Part shown: positions 1-7,754 of the stretch, one piece after another
Numbering within the stretch: position 1 is the first letter of the stretch
Layout of the letters: every line of letters starts with the position of its first letter
Source of the DNA: Streptococcaceae bacterium
GTDB lineage: Bacteria; Bacillota; Bacilli; Lactobacillales; Streptococcaceae
Direction of reading: 5' to 3'
NCBI GenBank assembly: GCA_902836505.1
Contig: CADFQU010000013.1
Coordinates: 1-11,288 of the forward strand
Length of the DNA stretch: 11,288 nt
Notes under the pieces: generated by a model
What the model was told of the DNA's origin: nothing
The model's input: the letters and a program-made list of their open reading frames with translations, nothing else
The model's database searches: none
Made by a program: the position numbers and the translations under genes

Positions 1-1935
1 CTATTGGTAGACTTGTTGAGCGCGACCTCACAAGATCTGTTTTTGACGCTCGCCCCCTTGTCCATATTAAAAGTAGGAATCTTTTTTATTGTGGGAGGTG
101 CCTTAATTTGTTTACATGACAAGTTGACGAACTCAGATATACGAAGTATCACCATCATTCTTTCTTGTGTGACTCTCCTCGTAGCTATTTATAAGAGTAT
201 GTCCTTCTTTTTATCGCTGGGCTTGATTTTATTGGCCTTGATTTTATTTATAGGAGGGATGCTTAATAAAGAAAAGTCATCCTATTTGTATGTATCGACT
301 ATCTTACTAGCCATCCCTAGATTATTAACGTTGGGAAGTTCGAATTTTCAAGATCAAGCACTTGGCTTTCACGCTGTTGATCTTTCCAGTACCCGATTTC
401 TTTCAATCATCTGGCCGGTCGCTATTGCCTCCATTATCTCAGTTGCGTTTATTATTCTTTATTTCAAATTTCCAATCTTTGACTATTTAGAGCGACATAA
501 AAAAATCGTTCTAACAATCGTGTTTTCGCTTGTTCTGGTCTACGTCCTTTATCTTTCTGTTGTAGTGGTTTACAAAGTGAAGACAAACGAGCTGTCATCG
601 TTTGATATTGGGATTTTTTCTCAAATGTTTGAACGGATGAATCACGATTTGACTCCGATAACGACCTTAGAAAGAGATAGAGTACTCTCGCATTTTGCTG
701 TCCATATTTCACCTATCTTTTATCTAATGTTGCCATTCTATAAACTCTTCCCATATGTAGAGACCTTAGAAATTTTACAGCTAGTTGTAGTCTTTTCAGG
801 AATTATCCCTTTGAGATTGATCCTTCGTAAATTGAAGTTCTCTAATCTCACAAATACCTTGACCCTCCTATGGTTTGTGTTGTTACCAGTGATGACAACG
901 GCAGGGGGATTCCATCTACATGAAAATTGCTTTTTAGTCCCACTGGTCTTTTGGGGATTCTATTTTATTGTTTCGGAACAAAAATGGAAGATCTTGCTAG
1001 CTACTACCTTGCTATTGTTGGTAAAAGAGGATGCCTTTATCTATGTCCTGAGCATGGGCTTGTACTTCCTGTTCCAAAAACGATTTGATCTATCCAAGCA
1101 GACAAAAAAATGGCTTCTCTTTACAGAGATTGTCTTGCCTATCGCCTATTTCATTTTTGCCATGTATCTTTTGAGTGCCTATGGTGAGGGAGGAATGGTA
1201 TCACGATTCGACGCATTCTTGCTTAATGGGGAAAGCGGGATGTTAATGGTGATTAAAAATCTATTCTTCCATCCAGGATATGTTATTAGTACGTTACTGA
1301 CTGCTAAAAGATTAGGGTATTTATTCTTGATGTTTGCTCCGGTGTGCTTCTTAGGCTTGCTCCAACGTCGTTGGTCGACTTACTTCCTTTTGATTCCACT
1401 GATAGTGATTAACCTACTGCCTAATTGGCCCTATCAGTATGATATTGGTTTCCAATATAGCTATGGAAGTGGTGCTTTAGTTTTCATCATGGCGCTTCTA
1501 GCATTAGAGGATCTTAAGGAAACTAACATCCTACAGGAAAAAATGACGGTGGCTATCGTGATAGTAGGACTTATTTTTTCTGGTAGCCTTCTGCACCATT
1601 TTACCCATAATTGGTCCTTTAATATCGGCTATTACCGTCAAAATAAAGACATGTTTGACGAAATCCAAAAGACTTTAGGAAGTTTGCCAAAGGACGCTTC
1701 AGTCTTAGCTGAGGGAGCCTATACGCCATCTCTTAGAAATCATAAAAAACTCTTTGATATTTTCTATCACAATAGTAAGAAGGCGGATCCGACAATTGAT
1801 TATATTGTGATTCCTCAATCTCAAAAGGATCAAAACAAAGAATATAATCAGTTATTAGCGAGTTATGAAGCCTTAGGATACCGGGAGAGTCAGTATTCGT
1901 CCGCTCATGTTTATATTTTAGAGAAGGCGAAGTAA
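1..1935 (+). CDS. DUF2079-family polytopic membrane protein, GT-C-like (5' end outside window)
   Basis: This is a membrane protein of about 645 visible residues with roughly a dozen hydrophobic segments. A TTG at 4 could start a 643-residue product, but the codon before it is sense, the frame is open to the left edge and no ribosome site can be seen, so I treat it as 5'-partial. Numbering from that TTG, about 165 residues of extra membrane helices come first. The DUF2079 signature follows: a helix, then FDIGIFSQ (200-207), HFAVHISP (230-237), FHLHEN (303-308) and VKEDA (340-344). These acidic and His residues sit in predicted extracytoplasmic loops, as in GT-C glycosyltransferases. The last ~100 residues are soluble. 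Family function is poorly known; a lipid-linked-sugar transferase role is inferred from the nearby GT2 and YfhO genes. The family call is confident, the substrate unknown. Confidence 0.85.
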   Translation, partial: LLVDLLSATSQDLFLTLAPLSILKVGIFFIVGGALICLHDKLTNSDIRSITIILSCVTLLVAIYKSMSFFLSLGLILLALILFIGGMLNKEKSSYLYVSTILLAIPRLLTLGSSNFQDQALGFHAVDLSSTRFLSIIWPVAIASIISVAFIILYFKFPIFDYLERHKKIVLTIVFSLVLVYVLYLSVVVVYKVKTNELSSFDIGIFSQMFERMNHDLTPITTLERDRVLSHFAVHISPIFYLMLPFYKLFPYVETLEILQLVVVFSGIIPLRLILRKLKFSNLTNTLTLLWFVLLPVMTTAGGFHLHENCFLVPLVFWGFYFIVSEQKWKILLATTLLLLVKEDAFIYVLSMGLYFLFQKRFDLSKQTKKWLLFTEIVLPIAYFIFAMYLLSAYGEGGMVSRFDAFLLNGESGMLMVIKNLFFHPGYVISTLLTAKRLGYLFLMFAPVCFLGLLQRRWSTYFLLIPLIVINLLPNWPYQYDIGFQYSYGSGALVFIMALLALEDLKETNILQEKMTVAIVIVGLIFSGSLLHHFTHNWSFNIGYYRQNKDMFDEIQKTLGSLPKDASVLAEGAYTPSLRNHKKLFDIFYHNSKKADPTIDYIVIPQSQKDQNKEYNQLLASYEALGYRESQYSSAHVYILEKAK

Positions 1936-2016
1936 AAGAGGTTGTTCCCTGGTCTGTTTGATCAGTAGCCATCAGCCTATTTTCTGAGATATTTTTATCA
2001 TAATGGATGATTTTAG

Positions 2017-2052
2017 AAGGCAGTAGTTGCATAGCGGCTACAGCCTTTTTAT
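2017..2052 (+). terminator. Rho-independent terminator after the DUF2079 gene
   Basis: The left arm GGCAGTAG (2019-2026) pairs with CTACAGCC (2038-2045) apart from one A-A mismatch. The loop is 11 nt and a run of five T follows (2046-2050), with A/T pairs extending the base. It lies about 80 nt beyond the DUF2079 stop and would separate that transcript from the surface-protein gene. The mismatch and the large loop make it weaker than the other two terminators here. Confidence 0.6.
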
Positions 2053-2272
2053 ATAGGTCGCTTTCTTTTGTTCCCGAAGAGATAAAAACAATACCTGAAA
2101 AACAGGGAAAAGATTGTGAAAATTTAATGAAAAATATGAAGGTCAGGCTGGTTTTTGTTTTGAATTGAAAGACTGACGATGGCCTTCGTTGCAGTGTTTG
2201 AGAGGTTTTGACTCTGCTTTAAAATCGGATTGACAAAAAACTGAACAATTAGTGAAAAATAATTAAAAAATC

Positions 2273-2300
2273 TTGCATTTATAAACAGATATGTTACAAT
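2273..2300 (+). promoter_or_regulatory. Promoter of the LPSTG surface-protein gene
   Basis: The -35 is TTGCAT (2273-2278), the spacer is 16 nt and the -10 is TACAAT (2295-2300). A TG at 2292-2293 gives an extended -10, which is common in streptococci. Transcription would begin near 2307, leaving a leader of about 25 nt. The flanking DNA is very A/T-rich. Confidence 0.7.
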
Positions 2301-2318
2301 AATAATCAAATAATTTAT

Positions 2319-2325
2319 AAAGGAG
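2319..2325 (+). promoter_or_regulatory. Ribosome binding site, surface-protein gene
   Basis: AAAGGAG lies 6 nt before the ATG at 2332. This fixes that start, and the encoded N-terminus is a good signal peptide. Confidence 0.85.
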
Positions 2326-2331
2326 CATAAT

Positions 2332-3693
2332 ATGCAGACCACAAAAGCACGCGTGAAGCGAGTTTTAGCATTTATGAGTCTTTTAGTTTTATCCTTGACA
2401 GTTTTTACGACAGTCTTTGCGACTGAAGTAACCAGCTATACGATAAAAACTGAAATTAAGGTTGATAACCAACCGTTAACTGCCGACACGAAGATCACTA
2501 CTGGTCAAGCGATGGAGGCAACCAACGAGATTAGTTTCCCTGACTCACAGCAGATCAATGCTGGTGACACATTGGTTCTAGATCTTCCAAAAGAACTAGG
2601 CCTGGTGACCAAGCTAGAGTTTCCAATTGTACACGAAAATGGTGAAGTAATTGCAAATGCAGTGACAGATCCAAGTACGCAAAAGGTGACCATTACCTTT
2701 ACAGACTATTTCTCTAAGAATTACAAAGATAAGGTAATGACCTTGAAGTACAATGTCCGTCCAAATGCAGCAAACTTGCCAAAGACGGGGACTTACTACT
2801 TTACATTTGGTAGCACTGACTTCACATTGAACTACAATAAGGATGATGGTGAAGCTGGTGACTATGAAATGAAGTATGGTTACCAAGATCCAGAAAATCC
2901 TAATCGGATTAAATGGCGCATTGTTTTGAATGCTGTTCAAGACAAGTTGAACAATATGGTCATCAAGGATGACTTCAGCGATAGCGGACAAGTCCTAGTA
3001 GAAGGTTCACTACGTGCTGTTCGTTATGAAACTCAGCCAGAGAAGATTCCTAATGAAGCGGCTCTTCTTAAGTTGGAACCGAGTGATAACTTCACCAAGA
3101 AAGCAGAGTTTACCAGAAATGCGGATGGCGGTATTACAGGATTCACGATTAATTTTGGGGATAACTGGAACTGGGCTATGTACATTGAGTACACAACAGA
3201 GTTGAAGTCAGCACTTCCTGAAGGAAGTAAAGTGGCCAATGTCCTAGAATGGTCAGCTAGCAATTTTGACAAGTCTCGCTCAATCAACGCCTTGACACGT
3301 TTGGAAAGTGCTTCAGGTAGCGGTAGTGGGAATCGAACAACCACGTCGACCACGACAACTGAGGAACCAACAACCACGTCAACGACAACAGAGGGACCAA
3401 CGACCACGTCAACCACGACGACTGAGGAGCCTACAACCACGTCAACGACAACAGAGGATTCAACAACCACCACAACCACAACGACAACTGAAGCCCCAAC
3501 AACTACAACAACAACTCCTGGTGGGCCAACCACTGGTGACACGACTGAGCCAGCGCCAGGCGGCGGTACGGGTGGAGGTCGTAAGAAACTTCTTCCAAGT
3601 ACAGGTGAAGTCGTGGCAACTGGTCTTGTAATTTCAGGAGTCATTGTCCTCATCGGTGCGATCGTGTTAAAACGTAAAATTTCTAATAAATAA
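2332..3693 (+). CDS. LPXTG-anchored surface protein with Cna-like adhesin domains and mucin-like Thr stalk
   Basis: This 453-residue protein is secreted and covalently attached to the cell wall by sortase. Residues 1-30 form a signal peptide (basic KARVKR, hydrophobic core, cleavage after VFA). It lacks a YSIRK motif. Residues about 31-325 resemble the paired Ig-like domains of Cna/Sdr adhesins. The second, from about 190, has the collagen-binding-domain pattern RIKWRIVLNA (192-201), then a VIKDDFSDSGQ strand, then an MYIEYTTEL strand. Residues 336-396 are a stalk with 41 Thr and 5 Ser in 61 positions. A Gly-rich linker, LPSTG (421-425), a hydrophobic helix and the tail KRKISNK complete the sorting signal. 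The gene has its own promoter and terminator and lies between two putative glycosylation genes. Collagen or another host ligand is possible; the true ligand is unknown. The stalk is a good candidate for O-glycosylation (inference). Confidence 0.9.
   Translation: MQTTKARVKRVLAFMSLLVLSLTVFTTVFATEVTSYTIKTEIKVDNQPLTADTKITTGQAMEATNEISFPDSQQINAGDTLVLDLPKELGLVTKLEFPIVHENGEVIANAVTDPSTQKVTITFTDYFSKNYKDKVMTLKYNVRPNAANLPKTGTYYFTFGSTDFTLNYNKDDGEAGDYEMKYGYQDPENPNRIKWRIVLNAVQDKLNNMVIKDDFSDSGQVLVEGSLRAVRYETQPEKIPNEAALLKLEPSDNFTKKAEFTRNADGGITGFTINFGDNWNWAMYIEYTTELKSALPEGSKVANVLEWSASNFDKSRSINALTRLESASGSGSGNRTTTSTTTTEEPTTTSTTTEGPTTTSTTTTEEPTTTSTTTEDSTTTTTTTTTEAPTTTTTTPGGPTTGDTTEPAPGGGTGGGRKKLLPSTGEVVATGLVISGVIVLIGAIVLKRKISNK
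3337..3519 (+). repeat. Thr-stalk repeats with a 63-nt tandem duplication
   Basis: Units run 33, 30, 33, 30, 36 and 21 nt, encoding TTTSTTTTEEP, TTTSTTTEGP, TTTSTTTTEEP, TTTSTTTEDS, nine T plus EAP, and six T plus P. The first two units (3337-3399) and the next two (3400-3462) form a 63-nt direct duplication with 8 mismatches by hand count. The frame is kept throughout. Such repeats can change copy number and so the stalk length. Confidence 0.85.
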
Positions 3694-3714
3694 ACAAAGA
3701 GTTTCCGTATGATG

Positions 3715-3740
3715 GAGAGAGCGAAAGCTCTCTCTTTTTT
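3715..3740 (+). terminator. Rho-independent terminator after the surface-protein gene
   Basis: A perfect 8-bp stem, GAGAGAGC (3715-3722) with GCTCTCTC (3727-3734), closes a GAAA tetraloop and is followed by six T (3735-3740). It starts 21 nt after the stop codon and ends only 26 nt before the next gene. Confidence 0.9.
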
Positions 3741-3766
3741 GGGAGATCTCTAGATGGAGAAAAGGG

Positions 3767-4726
3767 ATGAAATTATCGATACTCATTACACTACTCAATG
3801 AGGAATTAGTACTAGCTCAGACGCATGCAGCTATTTCGGCTCAGCTGGAAGACATGCTTGGGAAAGATCTTTCGGATTATGAAATTCTTTATATTGATGA
3901 TGGAAGCAATGACAGGACCTTTGAGCTGATCGAAGGGATTGCCAGAGACAACGTTCGGGTCAAATATATTCGCTTTAGTCGAAACTTCGGCCGGGAGAGC
4001 GGTATCTTGGCTGGTTTTAAGTATGCGACGGGAGATGCTGTCATGGTCATGGATGGGGATTTGCAACATCCGCCCTACCTCATCCCACTCTTTTTAGAGG
4101 CATACAAGGAAGGCTACGATATCGTCAGTGGACAGCGGACTCGTGATGGTGAATCCTTTGTGGGTAGCACCTTTGCTCGTCTATTTTACTTCCTATCCAA
4201 CCGATCGATGGATGTCCATTTGACGGATGGGAAATCCGAGCTCAGACTTCTCAGTCGGAAGGCTATCAACGCTTTTGTCTCCATGCCGGAATACAACCGA
4301 TTTAATAAAGGTCTGTACGAATGGATTGGCTTCAAGGAGAAAGTCATTCCTTATAAAAATGAGCTTCGTAAGGCTGGAAAGAGTAAGTTTGGCTTCAAGA
4401 AATCCATGAACTATGCCATTCAAGGAATTATTTCCTTCAACGACCGCCCTCTTCGCGTTTGTATCCAGTTTGGATTTATCTGTCTAGGCTTGGCTATTCT
4501 GTACTTGGCTTTTGAGTTGATGAAGTATATCTTTGCTCCAGGGGATTATGTGAGTGGGTATTTCACCACCATTGCGGCCATCATTCTCTTTAGTGGGGTG
4601 CAGCTAATCTTTATCGGAATTCTTGGAGAATATATCGGTAAGATTTATTACGAAGTGAAACGTCGCCCTCATTTCATTATTGAAGACACCAATATTGAGA
4701 AGGCGAAAGAAGATACCATTGGATAA
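3767..4726 (+). CDS. GT2 polyprenyl-phosphate glycosyltransferase (DPM1/CsbB/GtrB-like)
   Basis: This 319-residue enzyme is expected to transfer a sugar from a nucleotide donor to undecaprenyl phosphate on the inner face of the membrane. The catalytic GT-A domain is N-terminal: LITLLNEE (6-13), IDDGSNDRT (43-51), RNFGRESGILAGF (72-84) and the metal-binding DGD followed by LQHPP (96-103). RKAGKSKF (201-208) matches the family's R-x-G-x-S-K element. Two helices follow (about 231-252 and 265-287), then a basic tail, the usual layout of the CsbB, GtrB and YkcC group. The ribosome site GGAG (3756-3759) fixes the start. The YfhO gene begins 20 nt after the stop, so the two are almost certainly one operon. 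At 155-165 the protein reads GKSELRLLSRK where many relatives have GDFRL. The sugar (Glc, GlcNAc or other) cannot be read from the sequence. Confidence 0.9.
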   Translation: MKLSILITLLNEELVLAQTHAAISAQLEDMLGKDLSDYEILYIDDGSNDRTFELIEGIARDNVRVKYIRFSRNFGRESGILAGFKYATGDAVMVMDGDLQHPPYLIPLFLEAYKEGYDIVSGQRTRDGESFVGSTFARLFYFLSNRSMDVHLTDGKSELRLLSRKAINAFVSMPEYNRFNKGLYEWIGFKEKVIPYKNELRKAGKSKFGFKKSMNYAIQGIISFNDRPLRVCIQFGFICLGLAILYLAFELMKYIFAPGDYVSGYFTTIAAIILFSGVQLIFIGILGEYIGKIYYEVKRRPHFIIEDTNIEKAKEDTIG

Positions 4727-4746
4727 GGAAGATAGGAGATAGAAGA

Positions 4747-7671
4747 ATGTTTGTCTGGACCAAGCCTTGGCAAGAACTTTGGAAGAGAAATCGCAAGGGC
4801 TTGCTGTATGCTTTTAGTGCCATGCTCCCAATGGCCATCATGCTGGTCGTTTGGGCTTTTATGGGGGCTTTTCCATTTGGAGAAAAAAGCTTGATGGCTG
4901 TTGACTTTGGTCAACAATACATCAGCTTCTTTGGCTTGTTGAAACATGCCGTGCTCTCCGGAGATTTATCTAGCTTGAGCTATTCCTTTACCAAGTCTCT
5001 GGGGGGAGATATGATAGGGGTGCTCGGCTACTATTTGATGAGTCCTTTTAATATCATCTATATTTTAACGCCCCTCAAGTACTTTGGGTTTGCGGTCTTC
5101 TTGACCATTTGGCTTCGTTACGGGGCTATTGGGATGGCCTTTGCCTTCCTTTTGATCAAGCGGTATAAGGGCTTGGAGTCTAGGAAATGGCTGGTGCCCC
5201 TCTTTGCGACGGCTTATGCCTTGTCTGGGATGCTGGTGTCGTATCAGATGAATGTCATATTCTATGATGCCATGATCATGCTTCCCATCGTCATCGTCTA
5301 CCTAGAAGAACTATTGGATGGAGGTGCTCCTTATCGCTATGCCTTTGCTTTAGGCTTGACGGTCTTGCTCCAATTCTATATGGGCTATATGATCTCCATT
5401 TTCATCGCCTTGTATGCTTGCTATTATGTATCGCCAAGGCTGATGGTCGAAGGAGATTGGAAGAAGAAAATTAGGAACGTCAGTCTTCCCCTCTTGCAGG
5501 CTGTGATCTATTCGATTATCGGGATTGCACTAGCCTCTGTCATCCTCTTGCCGGTCTTCTTCAACCTCATCGAAAGTAAGGGCCAGGTTGGAGGAGGGAT
5601 GACCTTCTCATTGACATTTCAAATTAACCCCTTAGATATATTTGCCAAGCTAGTTGTGGGTGGCTTTGATAACACCTCAGGCTGGTCTGCGGGGCCAAAT
5701 CTTCCCAATATCTATATTGGAGCCTTGGGGCTACTAGGCTTTGTATCCTATTTCTTATCGAAAAAAGTTGTCAGAGTCAAGAAATGGGCTGCCGGTCTGG
5801 TCACCTTGGTCTTCTTTATTTCTTTTGTCAATGAATTTGTCAGCAAGATTTGGCATATGGGACAAAACCCAGCTGGTTTCTTTTTCCGCTTCTCTTGGCT
5901 ATTCTCTTTCTTTATGCTCATTCTAGCCTACCAAGTGATGAAAGAAAAAATGGTGCTTTCACGCCTAGCCAACCTAGTGATTGGTCTGGTGTTAGCCTTG
6001 GCAGTTGTCTATGTCTATTCGCAGAACTATAGCTTTATTGCCAAGCTTCAACCGTCTGGTGTCTCTCGTTACATCACCCGCTTTACCGCCCTTCATTTGT
6101 TGGCGCTCCTGGTGGTTGCCTCCTATGGCTTTTATAGCTATTGGGACAAGTCCAAGAAGAGCCAGAAAGAAAAGCGCATTCGGATTGGCTGGACAGCTGG
6201 CTTCCTTGTCCTTGCCCTCATCCTTTTAAAAGCAGGCTATTTGTTGTCCCAGGTTGGGATCACCGTTTTGATGTACTTGCTTGTCCTTCTGGTCTTAAAC
6301 CAAAAATGGTCTCGCTTGTCAGTCGTGATCTTATCAGCCTTGACCTTCTTTGAGCTGGGCTACAATGCCTATCTCTCTCAGGTGACCTTAGGCTATGATA
6401 GTGTCTATAAGTTTGCAGACGCTGCTGTCTCGGTCAAGCGTGTGACGGACAAGGTCCAGGCTGATGCGGATGAGAAATTTTACCGGATTGCAACTGACTT
6501 CGCCTATTCTCGTACGGTCCCATCCTTGGTATCTTATCCGGGCTTGAGTACCTTCAGTTCGAGCTTAGAACGGTCGACCATGGACCACTTTGCCTATATG
6601 GGGGATCTGGGGGTCAATGCAGCCACAGAGTATACCAATGGGACGCCTTTAACGGATGCCTTGTACGGTGTTCGCTATTACATGCATGCCAAGGAGTTCG
6701 ATCCAAAAGAGATGGAAGCACATCCAGAAAAGATGTATTTCTATCGCTTTACCAACCGCTTTGATATGGGGCGTTACTACACAGAGACTGTTTATGAAGA
6801 CAATCGCTTTGTCGTCTATAAAAACCCTCATTCTTTCCCTTTGGCCTATGGGACGAATTCCCTCGTAAAAAACATTCAGTTTGGGGCCAACAATGCTTTT
6901 GCCAATCAAAACATTATCTTGAACTCTATGGAAGGGCATCAAAAGAATACAGGTGATTATGTAGAGTATTTCAAACCCTTGGCTTTCACTGGGATTGAAA
7001 CGGAGAATTTAATAGAAGAAAAGGTCAACAAGGAGACAGGAGAGGCCATCTATCGACGGGCAGATTCTTCTAAGGAAGGTATTATCCGCTATAAGGTCAT
7101 TCCACGCTCCAACAATACCTATTACTTCTTTGTGCCAGCGTCTTTGATTCCTAAGCAAGATTACTCTGTCCTGCTCAACAACAAATGGTTGCCAAACACC
7201 AAGACCTTTACCCAAAGGCAAATCTGGCAACTGACAGACATGACCGAAAATCAAGAGTCGGTGATTGAGTTCCGTTTTAGAACGGATACCATCGACATGA
7301 GCCAGGCGGGTGTCTATCGGGCCGAGCTGGATCAGATACAAGAAGTGCTAGAGAAGCGAAAGCAGCAAGGTTTGAAGGTGACCAAGTTCAGCAATACTCA
7401 TATCGAGGGCAATGTCACCATTACAGATGATAGTGATGTCATGATGACCTCCATCCCATACAGTGCCGGCTGGCAGGTGAAAGTGGACGGTCAAGCTGTC
7501 ACGACCGAAAGAGCCTGGAATAGCTTCCTATCTTTCCCAATTACAAAAGGAAAGCATCGGGTAGAGTTTGTCTTCAAAACCAGAGGTAGCTTGATCGGTG
7601 CTCTATTGTCTATTGTCGCAGTTGTGAGTCTCCTTATTATTAGAAAAAGATGGAAAGAGGACCATTCATAA
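4747..7671 (+). CDS. YfhO-family membrane protein, probable GT-C glycosyltransferase
   Basis: This 974-residue protein has a dozen or more helices over residues ~20-540, a large extracytoplasmic domain (~541-945) and a last helix (~947-965) ending in RKRWKEDHS. YfhO hallmarks are present: VDFGQQY (52-58) in the first outer loop, SLGGDM (84-89), YYLMSPFN (95-102), and PYSAGWQVKVDG (904-915) in the C-terminal beta-rich part. Asp53 and Asp88 lie where GT-C enzymes place catalytic acids. In Bacillus, Listeria and Staphylococcus, YfhO works with the GT2 CsbB (and a GtcA-type flippase) to add GlcNAc to lipoteichoic acid. Here it directly follows a CsbB-like GT2, with GGAG (4735-4738) 8 nt before its ATG. 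A teichoic acid, a wall polysaccharide or a Ser/Thr-rich protein could be the acceptor. The family call is strong, the acceptor open. No flippase gene is in the window. Confidence 0.9.
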   Translation: MFVWTKPWQELWKRNRKGLLYAFSAMLPMAIMLVVWAFMGAFPFGEKSLMAVDFGQQYISFFGLLKHAVLSGDLSSLSYSFTKSLGGDMIGVLGYYLMSPFNIIYILTPLKYFGFAVFLTIWLRYGAIGMAFAFLLIKRYKGLESRKWLVPLFATAYALSGMLVSYQMNVIFYDAMIMLPIVIVYLEELLDGGAPYRYAFALGLTVLLQFYMGYMISIFIALYACYYVSPRLMVEGDWKKKIRNVSLPLLQAVIYSIIGIALASVILLPVFFNLIESKGQVGGGMTFSLTFQINPLDIFAKLVVGGFDNTSGWSAGPNLPNIYIGALGLLGFVSYFLSKKVVRVKKWAAGLVTLVFFISFVNEFVSKIWHMGQNPAGFFFRFSWLFSFFMLILAYQVMKEKMVLSRLANLVIGLVLALAVVYVYSQNYSFIAKLQPSGVSRYITRFTALHLLALLVVASYGFYSYWDKSKKSQKEKRIRIGWTAGFLVLALILLKAGYLLSQVGITVLMYLLVLLVLNQKWSRLSVVILSALTFFELGYNAYLSQVTLGYDSVYKFADAAVSVKRVTDKVQADADEKFYRIATDFAYSRTVPSLVSYPGLSTFSSSLERSTMDHFAYMGDLGVNAATEYTNGTPLTDALYGVRYYMHAKEFDPKEMEAHPEKMYFYRFTNRFDMGRYYTETVYEDNRFVVYKNPHSFPLAYGTNSLVKNIQFGANNAFANQNIILNSMEGHQKNTGDYVEYFKPLAFTGIETENLIEEKVNKETGEAIYRRADSSKEGIIRYKVIPRSNNTYYFFVPASLIPKQDYSVLLNNKWLPNTKTFTQRQIWQLTDMTENQESVIEFRFRTDTIDMSQAGVYRAELDQIQEVLEKRKQQGLKVTKFSNTHIEGNVTITDDSDVMMTSIPYSAGWQVKVDGQAVTTERAWNSFLSFPITKGKHRVEFVFKTRGSLIGALLSIVAVVSLLIIRKRWKEDHS

Positions 7672-7698
7672 GTTTCCTCAGTGAATAGTAATTTTCTT

Positions 7699-7730
7699 AA
7701 AAAAGTTGAGACTTCAGTCTCAACTTTTTT
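7699..7730 (+). terminator. Rho-independent terminator after the YfhO gene
   Basis: GTTGAGAC (7705-7712) pairs perfectly with GTCTCAAC (7717-7724) around a 4-nt TTCA loop. Six A before and six T after (7725-7730) lengthen the stem to about 14 bp. The symmetric A/T flanks could also stop transcription from the other strand. It ends the GT2-YfhO operon. Confidence 0.9.
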
Positions 7731-7754
7731 CTATATAAAGGATGAAAATGTGTC

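Larger units (their letters stand above)
1936..2331. other. Intergenic region, 396 nt
   Basis: It holds the terminator at 2017-2052, the promoter at 2273-2300 and the ribosome site at 2319-2325. Between 2053 and 2272 I find no gene. There is a short inverted repeat (CCTG, five A, CAGG, 2094-2106) with no T-tract and no obvious role. The only + strand reading frame with an ATG that I noted is 13 codons from 2127, without a ribosome site. Confidence 0.6.

Noticed and set aside
1733..2032. A 99-codon - strand open frame over the 3' end of the DUF2079 gene
   Set aside because: It overlaps a clear coding region and the terminator stem, with no family resemblance.
2094..2106. CCTG-AAAAA-CAGG hairpin as a terminator or regulatory site
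   Set aside because: Only 4 bp, with no T-tract.
2127..2168. A 13-codon + strand frame beginning ATG AAA AAT
   Set aside because: Too short, with no ribosome site.
2230..2235. Consensus TTGACA as a second promoter for the surface gene
   Set aside because: No acceptable -10 lies 16-18 nt downstream; the pair at 2273-2300 is better.
2124..2342. A 72-codon - strand open frame in the intergenic region
   Set aside because: It overlaps the promoter and start of the surface gene, is A/T-driven and has no recognisable protein features.
3337..3519. The repeats as a CRISPR or other non-coding array
   Set aside because: Units are tandem without unique spacers and keep the reading frame of a surface-protein stalk.
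3033..3653. A 206-codon open frame on the - strand, rich in Val
   Set aside because: It is the antisense of the Thr-codon repeats, which read as Val on the other strand; there is no ribosome site and the + strand gene has a full set of domains.
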